Of a DNA stretch of 64,000 nt, positions 18,367-27,329 are shown in pieces (the stretch's first letter is position 1; each line of letters starts with the position of its first letter). This DNA comes from CAYWYR01 sp964462685 (GTDB lineage Bacteria; Bacteroidota; Ignavibacteria; Kapaibacteriales; UBA2268). The DNA lies in NCBI GenBank assembly GCA_964462685.1, contig CAYWYR010000008.1:62001-126000 (forward strand), in the 5' to 3' direction. The position numbers were made by a program, and so were the translations under genes. Below the pieces are notes generated by a model. The model was not told the origin of the DNA, searched no databases, and saw only the letters and a program-made list of their open reading frames with translations.

Positions 18367-20580
18367 ATGAACGAGCAGAACATCTACCCCTACGAAAGAA
18401 CTCTAATAACATCGGCATTGCCTTATTCTAACGGGCACGTGCATCTCGGCCATGCAGCAGGGGCGTATCTTCCCGCAGATATATGGGCAAGGTACCGCCG
18501 GATGAGCGGTAGGGATGTTCTGTATGTATGCGGTAGCGATGAGCATGGTGTAGCTATTACAATAGCGGCCGAAAAAGAAGGTGTCTCGCCGCGGGACATC
18601 ATCGATAAATATCATAATTCCAACCAACTGGCTTTCGATCTTTTCGGTATATCCTTCGATTATTATAGCCGAACCTCTTCCCCCGAACATGCACATACGG
18701 CGAGAGAGTTTTTTGCGGACTGCCTGAAACAAGGTTACCTGACTGAAAAGCGTACAGAGCAATTCTATGATAAAAAGGCAGATATGTTCCTGCCCGATAG
18801 ATACGTGGAAGGTACCTGCCCGAACTGCTCTACAGAAGGTGCAAGGGGAGACCAGTGTGATAACTGCGGCGCATATTACAACCAAACAGAACTGATAGAT
18901 CCCGTAAGCCTTGTCAGCGGGGGCAAACCGGTACTAAAGGAAACTTATCACTGGTTCTTGGATCTTAGCCAGTTTCAGGAATATCTTGAAAAATATATCG
19001 ATAGCAAAGAACACCTCTGGAAAGATAATGTAATTCAGCAGACACGCTCTTGGCTTAAGTCCGGGCTTGGGGAAAGATCAATCACGCGCGATTTGAATTG
19101 GGGTATCCCGATCACAGGTATAGAAGGTGTCGATGATGAAAAAGCCGAGGGTAAGCGGCTTTATGTATGGTTCGATGCTGTTCTCGGTTATATCACAGCC
19201 ACAAAACAGTTCCGCCCGGATAAGTGGAAAGATTACTGGATGGGCGGCGAGGAAACAGAGTATATCGCATTTATCGGTAAAGACAATATCGTATTCCATA
19301 CACTGATCTTTCCCGCGCTTCTCCATGCAGGGTCGGTTGACGGAAAAAATTATATCTCACCTACCAATGTACCGGCGAACGAATTCCTTAATCTGGAAAA
19401 GCAGAAATTCTCTAAAAGCCGCAACTGGAGTATTGGCCTCCTGGAGTATCTACAGGAATACAATACCCCAAAAATGACTGATGCTCTGCGCTATGCCTTA
19501 GCTGTAAACCTACCGGAAAGCAAGGATTCTGATTTCACATGGAAGGATTTTCAGGCAAGGAATAACAACGAGTTAGCTGCTATAGCAGGTAACTTCGTAA
19601 ACCGTGTCATCACGTTCCTCAACAAAAATTACGAAGGTAGATTGCCAGTAATACCCGCTGCTGGTATGCTGGCCGATCACTGGGCCAAGTCGATAGAGGA
19701 TGGGCACACAGCTGAGATTTTTGAACAGGAAGATGTATTCGGCGAGCACGAAGAAACACTTTTCGCCTCCATAGCAGAGTCGTTTGCAAAAACTGTAGAA
19801 TCATACGAAAAATTCCGCTTCCGTGATGCTATTACAGCCACTATGGATGTAGCCCGAGCAGCAAACAAGTACTTTAATGACAAAGAACCTTGGAAGGCCA
19901 TAAAAGATAACAAAGATGATGCTGCCCTAACGATGTATATTTGCGGTCAGCTTGTTGGGGTCATCTCCAGAGTGCTAGCTCCGATAGTACCGCATACAAT
20001 GGCTATGCTTCAGGAGTCTTTAGGTCTGGAAATATCCACTGGTCACCCAGAGAACGAAAATATTACTCGCTGGGAGGATGCTTTTCTTCCAAATCTGATG
20101 CCGGGGCAGGAAATCAAAAGCCCAGGCATTCTTTTCGATAGGATAGAGGATGAATTCGTAAATGGAAGGATTTCACGATTAGGTACCACGTTAGGTAAAG
20201 ATCAGAATAATACAAGTACTGATGAGGAAACTGTAGCCAAGCCCGAACCGTTAAAACCTGAAATTGATTTTGAAACCTTTTTGCAGACCGATCTTCGTGT
20301 TTGTAAGATTATTGAAGCGGAAAAGATAAAGAAATCCAAGAAAATGCTTAAGCTTCAGGTCGATTTAGGTAATGAGACCAAACAAGTATTGGCCGGTATC
20401 GGACAAACCCATACCCCGGAAGAGCTAATAGGTAAAAAAGCGATACTTGTCGCTAATCTCAAGCCAGCTAAACTGATGGGAAGAATCTCAGAAGGTATGC
20501 TACTGGCAGCTACTACACCCAAAGGGCCTAGGCTTGTAACGCTACCAGACGACACACCTCTGGGTACTGATGTGAGATAA
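18367..20580 (+). CDS. metG: Methionyl-tRNA synthetase with C-terminal tRNA-binding domain
   Basis: This class I synthetase charges tRNA-Met. The HIGH motif reads HLGH (26-29), the zinc knuckle is CPNC...CDNC near 151-167, and the KMSKS motif is KFSKS near 345. The anticodon-binding helical part follows. From about 635 there is an EMAP/Trbp111-like domain (DFETFLQTDLRVCKI, LKPAKLMGRISEGMLL), which in E. coli MetG drives dimer formation and tRNA binding. The length of 737 residues fits the bacterial form that includes this domain. It starts with ATG at 18367, divergent from the methylase. Confidence 0.98.
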   Translation: MNEQNIYPYERTLITSALPYSNGHVHLGHAAGAYLPADIWARYRRMSGRDVLYVCGSDEHGVAITIAAEKEGVSPRDIIDKYHNSNQLAFDLFGISFDYYSRTSSPEHAHTAREFFADCLKQGYLTEKRTEQFYDKKADMFLPDRYVEGTCPNCSTEGARGDQCDNCGAYYNQTELIDPVSLVSGGKPVLKETYHWFLDLSQFQEYLEKYIDSKEHLWKDNVIQQTRSWLKSGLGERSITRDLNWGIPITGIEGVDDEKAEGKRLYVWFDAVLGYITATKQFRPDKWKDYWMGGEETEYIAFIGKDNIVFHTLIFPALLHAGSVDGKNYISPTNVPANEFLNLEKQKFSKSRNWSIGLLEYLQEYNTPKMTDALRYALAVNLPESKDSDFTWKDFQARNNNELAAIAGNFVNRVITFLNKNYEGRLPVIPAAGMLADHWAKSIEDGHTAEIFEQEDVFGEHEETLFASIAESFAKTVESYEKFRFRDAITATMDVARAANKYFNDKEPWKAIKDNKDDAALTMYICGQLVGVISRVLAPIVPHTMAMLQESLGLEISTGHPENENITRWEDAFLPNLMPGQEIKSPGILFDRIEDEFVNGRISRLGTTLGKDQNNTSTDEETVAKPEPLKPEIDFETFLQTDLRVCKIIEAEKIKKSKKMLKLQVDLGNETKQVLAGIGQTHTPEELIGKKAILVANLKPAKLMGRISEGMLLAATTPKGPRLVTLPDDTPLGTDVR

Positions 20581-20601
20581 GGTTAAAAAGTTTTCGGGGT
20601 A

Positions 20602-20899
20602 TTACATCTCAAATACATAGATATCACCTAAAATACCAGCCCGCATAGTTAGCTGGTTACCTTTTTGTGATAATAGGTACAGATGGTGTCCCTTATTTTC
20701 TTTGCACATTAATATGGCTTTCATGCCATTATCGTATTCCCACTTATCCGTAAAATCCATATCTCCTAAATCTACGCTTCTAGTGCCGTTCGAGTTTAGC
20801 GTTATCGAGTTACCCGGTAAGTGCCTCTGGATTGTGCTGGGATAAGAGGGCCACAGCCGAGAACATCATTACTGATATTGCTGCATAGATTTTAATCAT
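20602..20899 (-). pseudogene. Small secreted protein gene with a one-base frameshift
   Basis: From the ATG at 20899 the minus strand encodes a clear signal peptide (MIKIYAAISVMMFSAVALLS) and stops after about 30 codons. A different frame continues with GNSITLNSNGTRSVDLGDM and runs to a stop at 20602-20604, giving a plausible mature domain (DKWEYDNGMKAILMCKEN, GILGDIYVFEM). The two frames differ by one base; deleting one base of the GGG at 20839-20841 would join them into about 98 residues. Either it is a recent pseudogene or the assembly has a homopolymer error. I do not recognise the family. Confidence 0.6.
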
Positions 20900-20953
20900 A
20901 ATAATATTCTGATTTTTAAGAATTTCAGATACTAAAATATCATTTTTTCAGAT

Positions 20954-21649
20954 TCAATAATTACAGATTTCTGTATCCTGCTCAGCTGCCGTATCAGGCA
21001 CTGCATAAACGCCACGCCATACCATAAACAGGCCAACCAATACTACCATAGCCGGTAGAGCTTTTACTGCCAACCCCTTTATTTTGCCACGGAAGGTCTT
21101 CGGCATTAGATAAAGAGCCGTCATCGCTGGGAAAGTACCAAGCCCGTAGAGCCCCATAAATGTCATCGATTCAATCGGGGAAGCCAATGCCATGGACATA
21201 GATACCGCGGTATAGACCATGCCGCACGGCAATAGCCCGTTAAGCAAACCCAATGCAAACAGTGAACTCCTGCTTCGCTTTTTAAGCAATTCCCCAAAAG
21301 GTTTTTTGATAGCTGCGGCAAATCCGCCTGCAATGCCTGAAAGCGGAAGTTTGCCAGTCGGCAGGTATCTGTAGATTATATATCCTATTATCATAGCGGC
21401 ACCGATGCCTATCGATACCCCTGACTGAAGCCTATCAAGCCCTATCATTGAGCCAAAGTAACCGGCTATCAGTCCGAAAGCCATATAAGTAACGGCGCGC
21501 CCAATATTATAGGCAAGATTATCAGCAGCTATAGCCAATGGCTCTGTACTTGGGTGCGGAAGCATAAGTGCGATAGGGCCGCACATTGCCACACAGTGAA
21601 GCGACGCCACCGATCCAAAGAGAAATCCAGCTGTGATAATCTCCCACAT
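20954..21649 (-). CDS. DsbD_2/TauE-SafE-like membrane protein at the cbb3 locus
   Basis: This 231-residue protein has about six membrane segments and the N-terminal SLHCVAMCGP motif seen in the DsbD_2 (PF13386) sulfite-exporter-like proteins that often end cbb3 gene clusters. A paired Cys motif in the membrane suggests handling of thiol redox or copper, but this is family-level inference. It follows fixH after four bases and belongs to the ccoG-fixH transcript. A role in cytochrome oxidase maturation is likely from context. Confidence 0.75.
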   Translation of the reverse strand: MWEIITAGFLFGSVASLHCVAMCGPIALMLPHPSTEPLAIAADNLAYNIGRAVTYMAFGLIAGYFGSMIGLDRLQSGVSIGIGAAMIIGYIIYRYLPTGKLPLSGIAGGFAAAIKKPFGELLKKRSRSSLFALGLLNGLLPCGMVYTAVSMSMALASPIESMTFMGLYGLGTFPAMTALYLMPKTFRGKIKGLAVKALPAMVVLVGLFMVWRGVYAVPDTAAEQDTEICNY

Positions 21650-21653
21650 ATAT

Positions 21654-22112
21654 TCAATACACCATAAGTGACTGTTCGTAATAATAAGGCATATCAGGTG
21701 TTTCCCACTCTATCTGAACCACCCACTTACCTTTAGGCATCTTCGATTTATCGATATTCATTTTGCCTTCGCCGTCCAGTTCTACAGGCAACAGCATATC
21801 AAAATCCTTCTCACTGGGCCTTAGTACCCGCATAGCTCCGCTGATATCCGTTGGTGATATGTCATCGGGAAAAGCAACGACTATAGATTCCCCATTCTGT
21901 TTCAGAGTCACATTACCAATCAGGGCGTTAGCATTCTCCATCCTATCGATAGTACCTTGGTATGCGAGATCTTTTTCATAATAGTTCTCATCAACCAAGT
22001 CCACGTTTACCGTGCGGGAATAAAACAGGAAACTTAGGATAGCGACTACAAAGCAGGAATAAAAAATTGCAATTCCCCATCCCCAATAAGCTTTCTTCTT
22101 TTTTTCAGCCAT
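21654..22112 (-). CDS. fixH: FixH/CcoH family assembly protein
   Basis: A 152-residue protein with one membrane helix (about 11-31) and a periplasmic domain with DLVDENYYEKDLAYQGTID, the hallmark of FixH/CcoH. FixH proteins help assemble cbb3 oxidase and are thought to assist copper delivery or subunit joining. The domain keeps the beta-rich end (WVVQIEWETPDMPYYYEQ). It lies eight bases after ccoG and four before the DsbD_2-like gene, so the three form one operon. Confidence 0.85.
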   Translation of the reverse strand: MAEKKKKAYWGWGIAIFYSCFVVAILSFLFYSRTVNVDLVDENYYEKDLAYQGTIDRMENANALIGNVTLKQNGESIVVAFPDDISPTDISGAMRVLRPSEKDFDMLLPVELDGEGKMNIDKSKMPKGKWVVQIEWETPDMPYYYEQSLMVY

Positions 22113-22120
22113 CTTTCTTA

Positions 22121-23659
22121 CTACCTTTTTATATTCAATACGGATGGTTTCTCATAATTGGCCTTTTTCGACTCAATTATATTGCCTTCCTCATCTAGTA
22201 TCTCAAATTGAATGTCAGTCAATGGTTCATCTAATTCACTTACAGGAACATCAAATAGGAATTTGAGTTCATTAACAGAATTTGGTTCTGCTTCGATCAG
22301 ATTATTATCTACACCGAGTATGATGATATTACCTTCCAATCCGGCAGGCCTTATAGTAAAGCTCTGATTATCATTGGATTTATTGATATACTTAATCGAA
22401 TAGATATTTCTTGTCATGTCATCGCCTATAAGTAAAGCTTGTGTACCTTTTTCTCTGAGTATTGTCGTGTCGATATTCTCGCGAGTCATCATAAGCACTG
22501 TCAGTAGTACAATCAAACCTGTTAGAAGCACCGAATACAGTACTATCCTCGGTGTAACCACTTTGCTCTGTCCGTTCTCTATCTGATCCAGCGACGCATA
22601 TCTGATCAGACCTTTTGGCCTGCCAACTTTAACCATTACCTCATCACACGCGTCCATGCAGGCGGTACAATTGATGCATTCCAGCTGGATGCCGTCCTTA
22701 ATATCGATACCTGTAGGGCATACCTGCTCACATTTATGACAGTCGATACAGTCCCCGGCGTCTGAACTTTGCCCTTTCTTCTTGAATTTTTCTCTTTTTT
22801 CTCCACGCTTGTAATCGTAGGCAACCACTATTGTACTCTTATCGATAAGTACTGACTGCAGCCTACCGTAGGGGCAGACAAATGTACAGGCCTGCTCCCT
22901 GAACCACCAAAATACGAAAAAGAATACACCGGAGAATAAAACTATAGCGGCAAAACCTGCAGCATGATCACTTATAGGTTCGCTGATTATCTTGAAGAGT
23001 TCATCGCTGCCGATAATATATGCTAAAAACAGATTGGATATGAAGAATGAAAGAGCATAAAATATAACGGCCTTCAGGCTTTTCTTTCTTATTTTTTCAG
23101 CGTTCCAAGGCATTCTATCCAGCCTGCGCTGATGGTTTGCATCACCTTCGATCCAGTATTCTATCTTGCGGAAAACCATTTCCATAAATATTGTCTGTGG
23201 GCATGCCCAACCGCACCACACCCTACCGAATACTGAAGTAAACAGTACCACGAAGAGCATTATCACCGCCATCGCGATAGCAAACAGATGAAAATCCTGC
23301 GGCCAGAATTTAACACCGAACAGCACAAACTCCCTTTCGAGAATATTAAAAAGTAGGAACTGGTGTCCGTTTATCTTTATAAATGGTGCAGCAACAAAAA
23401 ATACTAGCAGGAACCAGCTTAAAACAGTCCGAGCGTTATATCTTTTTCCCTTAGGTTTTTTTGGGTATATCCAGAGCCTGTTACCAGTCTCATCCATCGT
23501 AGAGGGTCTGTCCCTAAAAGAGTCACCCACCTTGCGTGTAAGATCGCTTTCATCTACTACAAACTCTTGCAGGCTTATCTGCTTGGGGTGGTTGGGGGTA
23601 CCGTGAAACTTGTTCACGGGGGTTTTACAATCTTGTTTTGGGCTTTTGTGTCTTAGCAT
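22121..23659 (-). CDS. ccoG: cbb3 oxidase accessory iron-sulfur protein CcoG
   Basis: CcoG (FixG/RdxA) is a membrane protein with two [4Fe-4S] clusters; in known systems it reduces Cu(II) for the oxidase copper site. The 512-residue sequence has the conserved WCGWACPQTIFMEMVF and EQACTFVCPYGR segments and the ferredoxin-type cluster set CIDCHKCEQVCP and CINCTACMDACD near residues 285-325. About five membrane helices surround them, and the C-terminus is a periplasmic immunoglobulin-like domain. It heads a second transcription unit after the terminator that follows ccoP. Confidence 0.93.
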   Translation of the reverse strand: MLRHKSPKQDCKTPVNKFHGTPNHPKQISLQEFVVDESDLTRKVGDSFRDRPSTMDETGNRLWIYPKKPKGKRYNARTVLSWFLLVFFVAAPFIKINGHQFLLFNILEREFVLFGVKFWPQDFHLFAIAMAVIMLFVVLFTSVFGRVWCGWACPQTIFMEMVFRKIEYWIEGDANHQRRLDRMPWNAEKIRKKSLKAVIFYALSFFISNLFLAYIIGSDELFKIISEPISDHAAGFAAIVLFSGVFFFVFWWFREQACTFVCPYGRLQSVLIDKSTIVVAYDYKRGEKREKFKKKGQSSDAGDCIDCHKCEQVCPTGIDIKDGIQLECINCTACMDACDEVMVKVGRPKGLIRYASLDQIENGQSKVVTPRIVLYSVLLTGLIVLLTVLMMTRENIDTTILREKGTQALLIGDDMTRNIYSIKYINKSNDNQSFTIRPAGLEGNIIILGVDNNLIEAEPNSVNELKFLFDVPVSELDEPLTDIQFEILDEEGNIIESKKANYEKPSVLNIKR

Positions 23660-23699
23660 TCCGTTGCCCTTCCTTTCTTCTTATTCTTTTAATATACAG

Positions 23700-23731
23700 A
23701 TAAAAAAAGGCTCACCTTTTTAGCGAGCCTT
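23700..23731 (-). terminator. Terminator between ccoP and ccoG
   Basis: AAGGCTC (23707-23713) pairs with GAGCCTT (23725-23731), and the minus strand continues into seven T residues. It separates the structural oxidase genes from the accessory genes, so ccoG-fixH needs read-through or its own promoter. Confidence 0.75.
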
Positions 23732-23739
23732 AGTCTTTA

Positions 23740-24360
23740 TCAGTTCACAGTAACATCTTCGGCAGCCGATTGATCATCCGTTTCGCCTTCCTCATCCGGT
23801 ACCCAGATTTCTCCTTCGGGTTCTTTAGGGTTTTCAGGGTTAGTGCCCTGAAGCGATAATACGTAGCTGGATACAGCCAGTATCTCCTGCTTATCAAGAA
23901 CACCTTCCCAAGGGATCATACCTTTGCCTTCCCTGCCGCCTTTTCGCAGGGTATTGACTACGTTTTCCATACCGCCTCCAAGTATCCAGTACTCATCTGT
24001 AAGGTTCGGGCCTACAAGGCCGCCACCATCAGCGGTGTGGCATGCCACACAGTTTTTCTGGAATACCTGCTGACCTGCAAGAAGTACTGTAGGGCTGTCA
24101 TCGTAGGTGAAGTTCTCGTCATCGAAAAACACGAGTGTAGAGTCAATAGCGCCGGATGACATCAAAGCCTGATAGTCAGCCAGCTCCTGTTCGTATTGTG
24201 CGTACTGGTCTTTTCCCATATCTGTAAAGTGCATCCAACCGGCATACACCACACCGAATATTATAGTCACGTAGAAAAGGATCAGCCACCACTGCGGCAA
24301 TGGGTTGTCGAATTCCTCAATGCCGTCATAATTATGGTCCAACAATCTATCTTCTGGCAT
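23740..24360 (-). CDS. ccoP: cbb3 oxidase cytochrome c subunit CcoP, monoheme
   Basis: CcoP takes electrons to the oxidase core. This 206-residue version has one membrane helix (about 24-42) and a single heme-binding motif CVACH (104-108) with the axial Met in KGMIPWEG (Met148). The classical proteobacterial CcoP has two hemes and about 300 residues, so one cytochrome domain is absent here. The N-terminus HNYDGIEEFDNPLPQWW is the conserved CcoP start. The C-terminal 40 residues are acidic and probably disordered. It follows ccoQ by one base. Confidence 0.93.
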   Translation of the reverse strand: MPEDRLLDHNYDGIEEFDNPLPQWWLILFYVTIIFGVVYAGWMHFTDMGKDQYAQYEQELADYQALMSSGAIDSTLVFFDDENFTYDDSPTVLLAGQQVFQKNCVACHTADGGGLVGPNLTDEYWILGGGMENVVNTLRKGGREGKGMIPWEGVLDKQEILAVSSYVLSLQGTNPENPKEPEGEIWVPDEEGETDDQSAAEDVTVN

Positions 24361-24361
24361 A

Positions 24362-24601
24362 TTATACCCCTTGTCCGTTTAAGCTGTGGTCAAATGATTC
24401 TTTATTAACCTTATTGTGCAGTTTCGGTAGATAATCCGCTTCCTCATCTTGCAATGGGATGTTTTCCATGTGTTTGACCGTATCCTTCCTAAGAGAGAAT
24501 ACCATCGCGATAACACCGATGAAAAACAGGAAGAAAAACACTAATACCGCGAGAGGGAAATCAGTAACACCCTCGATCTGTGAGAATATATTTCTGAACA
24601 T
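24362..24601 (-). CDS. ccoQ: CcoQ-like small membrane subunit of cbb3 oxidase
   Basis: A 79-residue protein with one hydrophobic helix (FPLAVLVFFFLFFIGVIAM) and a charged tail, placed between ccoNO and ccoP where CcoQ is normally found. CcoQ stabilises the interaction of CcoP with the core complex. The sequence is too short for firm homology, so the call rests mainly on position and on the single helix with FSLRKDTV after it. Its start overlaps the stop of ccoNO by one base. Confidence 0.75.
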   Translation of the reverse strand: MFRNIFSQIEGVTDFPLAVLVFFFLFFIGVIAMVFSLRKDTVKHMENIPLQDEEADYLPKLHNKVNKESFDHSLNGQGV

Positions 24602-26829
24602 TAGTCTCTTCCTCCCATCATAGCTGTATAATCTTTCTGTGCCTTGATATCTGTACCCAGCCTTTGCAGGTATGCGATAAGCGCTATGATCTCTTTATCC
24701 TGGCTAACCTCGATTCCGTCGGCAGCGAGCCTGCCTTGTATCTCGGCAGCCTGTTTCTGTAGATCCTGCAGCGCAACATCGGCATAACCTTCTGGATACG
24801 GTACCCCTAAGCTCTGCTGTATAGCGATTTTCTTGGAGGTGTAATCTGTATCCAGATCATCATCTATAAGCCACGGGAACGGTGGCATTATTGACTCTGC
24901 CTGATCAAACTGAGGGTTCAGCATGTGTTTGTAGTGCCAGCTATCGCTGTACTTGCCACCAACTCTGTGAAGGTCCGGCCCGATTCGTTTCGATCCCCAT
25001 TGGAACGGTCTATCGTAAACGAACTCGCCGGATTTGGAATAGCCACCGACATGATTGGCAGAATATCGTTCTGTCTCAGCACGGAAAGGCCTTACCCATT
25101 GGCTGTGGCATGTATAGCAGCCTTCTCTTACATATATATCTCGTCCTTCAAGTTCCAGAGGTGTATATGGCCTGACGCTGGCAATTGTCGGTACATTATT
25201 ATCTATTACATAAAGCGGGATGATCTCAAAAGCCCCGCCAACCAGTATTACCAGTGTACTGGCAACAGTTAAAGGCACAGGGTTTCTCTCGAGCCATCTC
25301 TGGATACCCCTGTCGCTCCGCTTAGGTTTGTAATTGTCACGAAGTGCAACCGCCTTAACCTTTTCTTTGGACATGAACGTACCCTGTCTGGCAGTTTTGT
25401 ATAGGTTGAATACACCTAACAAAGCACCCAGAAGGTAGAACATACCGCCATGAGCACGCGCGGCGTACATAGGAACTATCTCACTAACTGTCTGCATGAA
25501 GTTCGGATAGGCAAGCTGGCCGCTGGCATCAAAGTCTGCCCACATCTGGCCTTGTGTAAGCCCGGCCCAGTACATCGGCACAGCATAGAATATTATACCG
25601 AGAGTACCGATCCAGAAGTGTGCGTTCGCAAGTTTTTTTGACCATATCTTTGTTCCGTACAATCTCGGTATCAGCCAATAAAGCATACCGAAGGTTAGGA
25701 ATCCGTTCCAGCCCATACCGCCGATGTGTACGTGAGCGATAGTCCAATCTGTAAAGTGGGATAGTGCGTTGATTGATTTGATGGACATCATCGGCCCTTC
25801 AAATGTGGACATACCGTAAGCCGTAACAGCCACTACCATGAATTTCAGTACCGGATCCTCCCTTACCTTGTCAAAAGCTCCGCGGAGAGTCAACAGTCCG
25901 TTAAGCATACCGCCCCAACTAGGTGCGATAAGCATTATCGAGAAAACCATACCAAGAGTCTGTGCCCATTCAGGAAGCGACGAATACAGAAGGTGGTGAG
26001 GGCCCGCCCACATATATAGGAATATCAATGACCAAAAGTGAATGATCGATAGTTTATAAGAGTAAACAGGCCTGTTGGCCGCCTTGGGCATGAAATAATA
26101 CATGAGACCGAGGAAAGGAGTCGTCAGGAAGAAGGCAACAGCATTGTGCCCGTACCACCATTGTACAAGTGCATCCTGTACACCAGCGTAAACCGGATAT
26201 GATTTAAGGATATGCACAGGTATCTCAATCGAGTTTACTATATGCAGTATGGTAACTGTAATCCATGAGGCGAGGTAAAACCAAATCGCCACATATAGGT
26301 GACGCTCGCGTCTTTTCAGTACAGTCATCAGAAGGTTGATACCGAAAGCCGTCCATGATATAGCTATTGCGATATCGATAGGCCACTCTAACTCGGCATA
26401 CTCTTTACCCACTGTATATCCCAACGGCAGGGTAATCGCCGCAGCCAGGATAATCGACTGCCAACTCCAAAACTGGAACCATCCCAGCTTGTTGTTCCAG
26501 AGCGAAGTCTTACAGAGCCGGGGCAGTGAGTAGTAAACGCCCATAAATATTGCGTTTCCTACGAAAGCGAAAATGATCGCATTGGTGTGCACCGGTCTTA
26601 TCCGGCTGAAGGTCGTATAAGGGATGCCGAAGTTAAGTTCGGGTAGCCATAGCTGCATCGCCATAAGCAGCCCTACTAGCATACCTACTATACCGAAAAC
26701 AGTTGTGGCTATGGCAAACGCCCTTACCAGTCCGTTTTCATAAGTGAATGACTCCACTGGCGGCTGTTCTACAGCAACCTTAGGAGCCGTGGGGGTCTGG
26801 CCCTGGAATATATCCTTTTCCTTGTCCAT
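24601..26829 (-). CDS. ccoNO: cbb3 cytochrome oxidase, fused subunits I and II (CcoN-CcoO)
   Basis: The first about 480 residues are CcoN, the heme-copper core: the heme/copper histidines can be seen in RPVHTNAIIF, WWYGHNAVAFFLT, GPHHLLYSSLP and IAHVHIGGMGWNG. After a linker, a membrane anchor (about 520-540) leads to CcoO, with the heme motif CYTCH near 571-575 and the conserved SQWVRPFRAETERYS. The CcoN-CcoO fusion (742 residues) is known from Bacteroidota. The enzyme reduces O2 at low concentration and pumps protons, coupled to ccoS upstream and ccoQ and ccoP downstream. No copper ATPase (ccoI) lies in the window. Confidence 0.97.
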   Translation of the reverse strand: MDKEKDIFQGQTPTAPKVAVEQPPVESFTYENGLVRAFAIATTVFGIVGMLVGLLMAMQLWLPELNFGIPYTTFSRIRPVHTNAIIFAFVGNAIFMGVYYSLPRLCKTSLWNNKLGWFQFWSWQSIILAAAITLPLGYTVGKEYAELEWPIDIAIAISWTAFGINLLMTVLKRRERHLYVAIWFYLASWITVTILHIVNSIEIPVHILKSYPVYAGVQDALVQWWYGHNAVAFFLTTPFLGLMYYFMPKAANRPVYSYKLSIIHFWSLIFLYMWAGPHHLLYSSLPEWAQTLGMVFSIMLIAPSWGGMLNGLLTLRGAFDKVREDPVLKFMVVAVTAYGMSTFEGPMMSIKSINALSHFTDWTIAHVHIGGMGWNGFLTFGMLYWLIPRLYGTKIWSKKLANAHFWIGTLGIIFYAVPMYWAGLTQGQMWADFDASGQLAYPNFMQTVSEIVPMYAARAHGGMFYLLGALLGVFNLYKTARQGTFMSKEKVKAVALRDNYKPKRSDRGIQRWLERNPVPLTVASTLVILVGGAFEIIPLYVIDNNVPTIASVRPYTPLELEGRDIYVREGCYTCHSQWVRPFRAETERYSANHVGGYSKSGEFVYDRPFQWGSKRIGPDLHRVGGKYSDSWHYKHMLNPQFDQAESIMPPFPWLIDDDLDTDYTSKKIAIQQSLGVPYPEGYADVALQDLQKQAAEIQGRLAADGIEVSQDKEIIALIAYLQRLGTDIKAQKDYTAMMGGRD

Positions 26830-26865
26830 ACCTGTTCCTTTATGATATTATTGAAATGTTTTTTC

Positions 26866-27015
26866 TCATTTAATGATATTATCGTCGTTTAGGATTCTAT
26901 ACGCAGGGGTTACGGTATCCTCGAACTGGTTCTTCTTTACCGACCAGAGGAAAGCCACCAAAAAACCAGCGGCCACCAAAATACTCGTTACTATAAGTAC
27001 AACTAAAACCAGCAC
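26866..27015 (-). CDS. ccoS: cbb3 oxidase assembly protein CcoS
   Basis: This short minus-strand reading frame encodes one membrane helix followed by AGFLVAFLWSVKKNQFEDT and TPAYRILNDD, the typical CcoS pattern (small Trp/Gln-Phe-Asp-Asp core, then Pro-Ala-x-Arg-Ile-Leu). CcoS is needed for heme insertion into cbb3 oxidase. I chose the GTG at 27015, with AGGA eight bases upstream, giving 49 residues; an in-frame TTG at 27036 would give 56. It lies 36 bp before ccoNO and heads the operon. The opposite strand has an open frame of similar length that I consider a shadow. Confidence 0.85.
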   Translation of the reverse strand: MLVLVVLIVTSILVAAGFLVAFLWSVKKNQFEDTVTPAYRILNDDNIIK

Positions 27016-27329
27016 TATAACAATCCTTTGTATCAAATGGATAATATCTACTTTCTAAAATTATCAATTAACAATGGAGTGGCAATAAAAAACCGCTCGC
27101 AACGTAACCCCGTGTGTTTTACCCCCCGATGTAATAACTGCTGATATGCTTCGTATTAGCGTTATATAAATATTCATAATACTTTTTTATATTGTGAAAA
27201 GATGTGGTTTGTCAGTAAGTAAAAAGAAATTTCATTTGTGCCGATTTGGAGTCTTCACAAATGATAGTAGGATGGAAACAGATAAGCAATAAATGCTTAA
27301 CTTTTAATCATAAACTTAAAGGTTTACGT
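27016..27329. promoter_or_regulatory. Divergent intergenic region between ccoS and the barrel protein
   Basis: This 314-bp, A/T-rich stretch must contain the promoters of the cbb3 operon and of the plus-strand barrel gene. I looked for an FNR/Fnr-like palindrome (TTGAT-N4-ATCAA) and for clean TAnnTTTG boxes and found none I would trust. Confidence 0.3.

Noticed and set aside
26873..27058. Open reading frame on the plus strand opposite ccoS
   Set aside because: It has no recognisable features and lies antisense to a frame that matches CcoS well.
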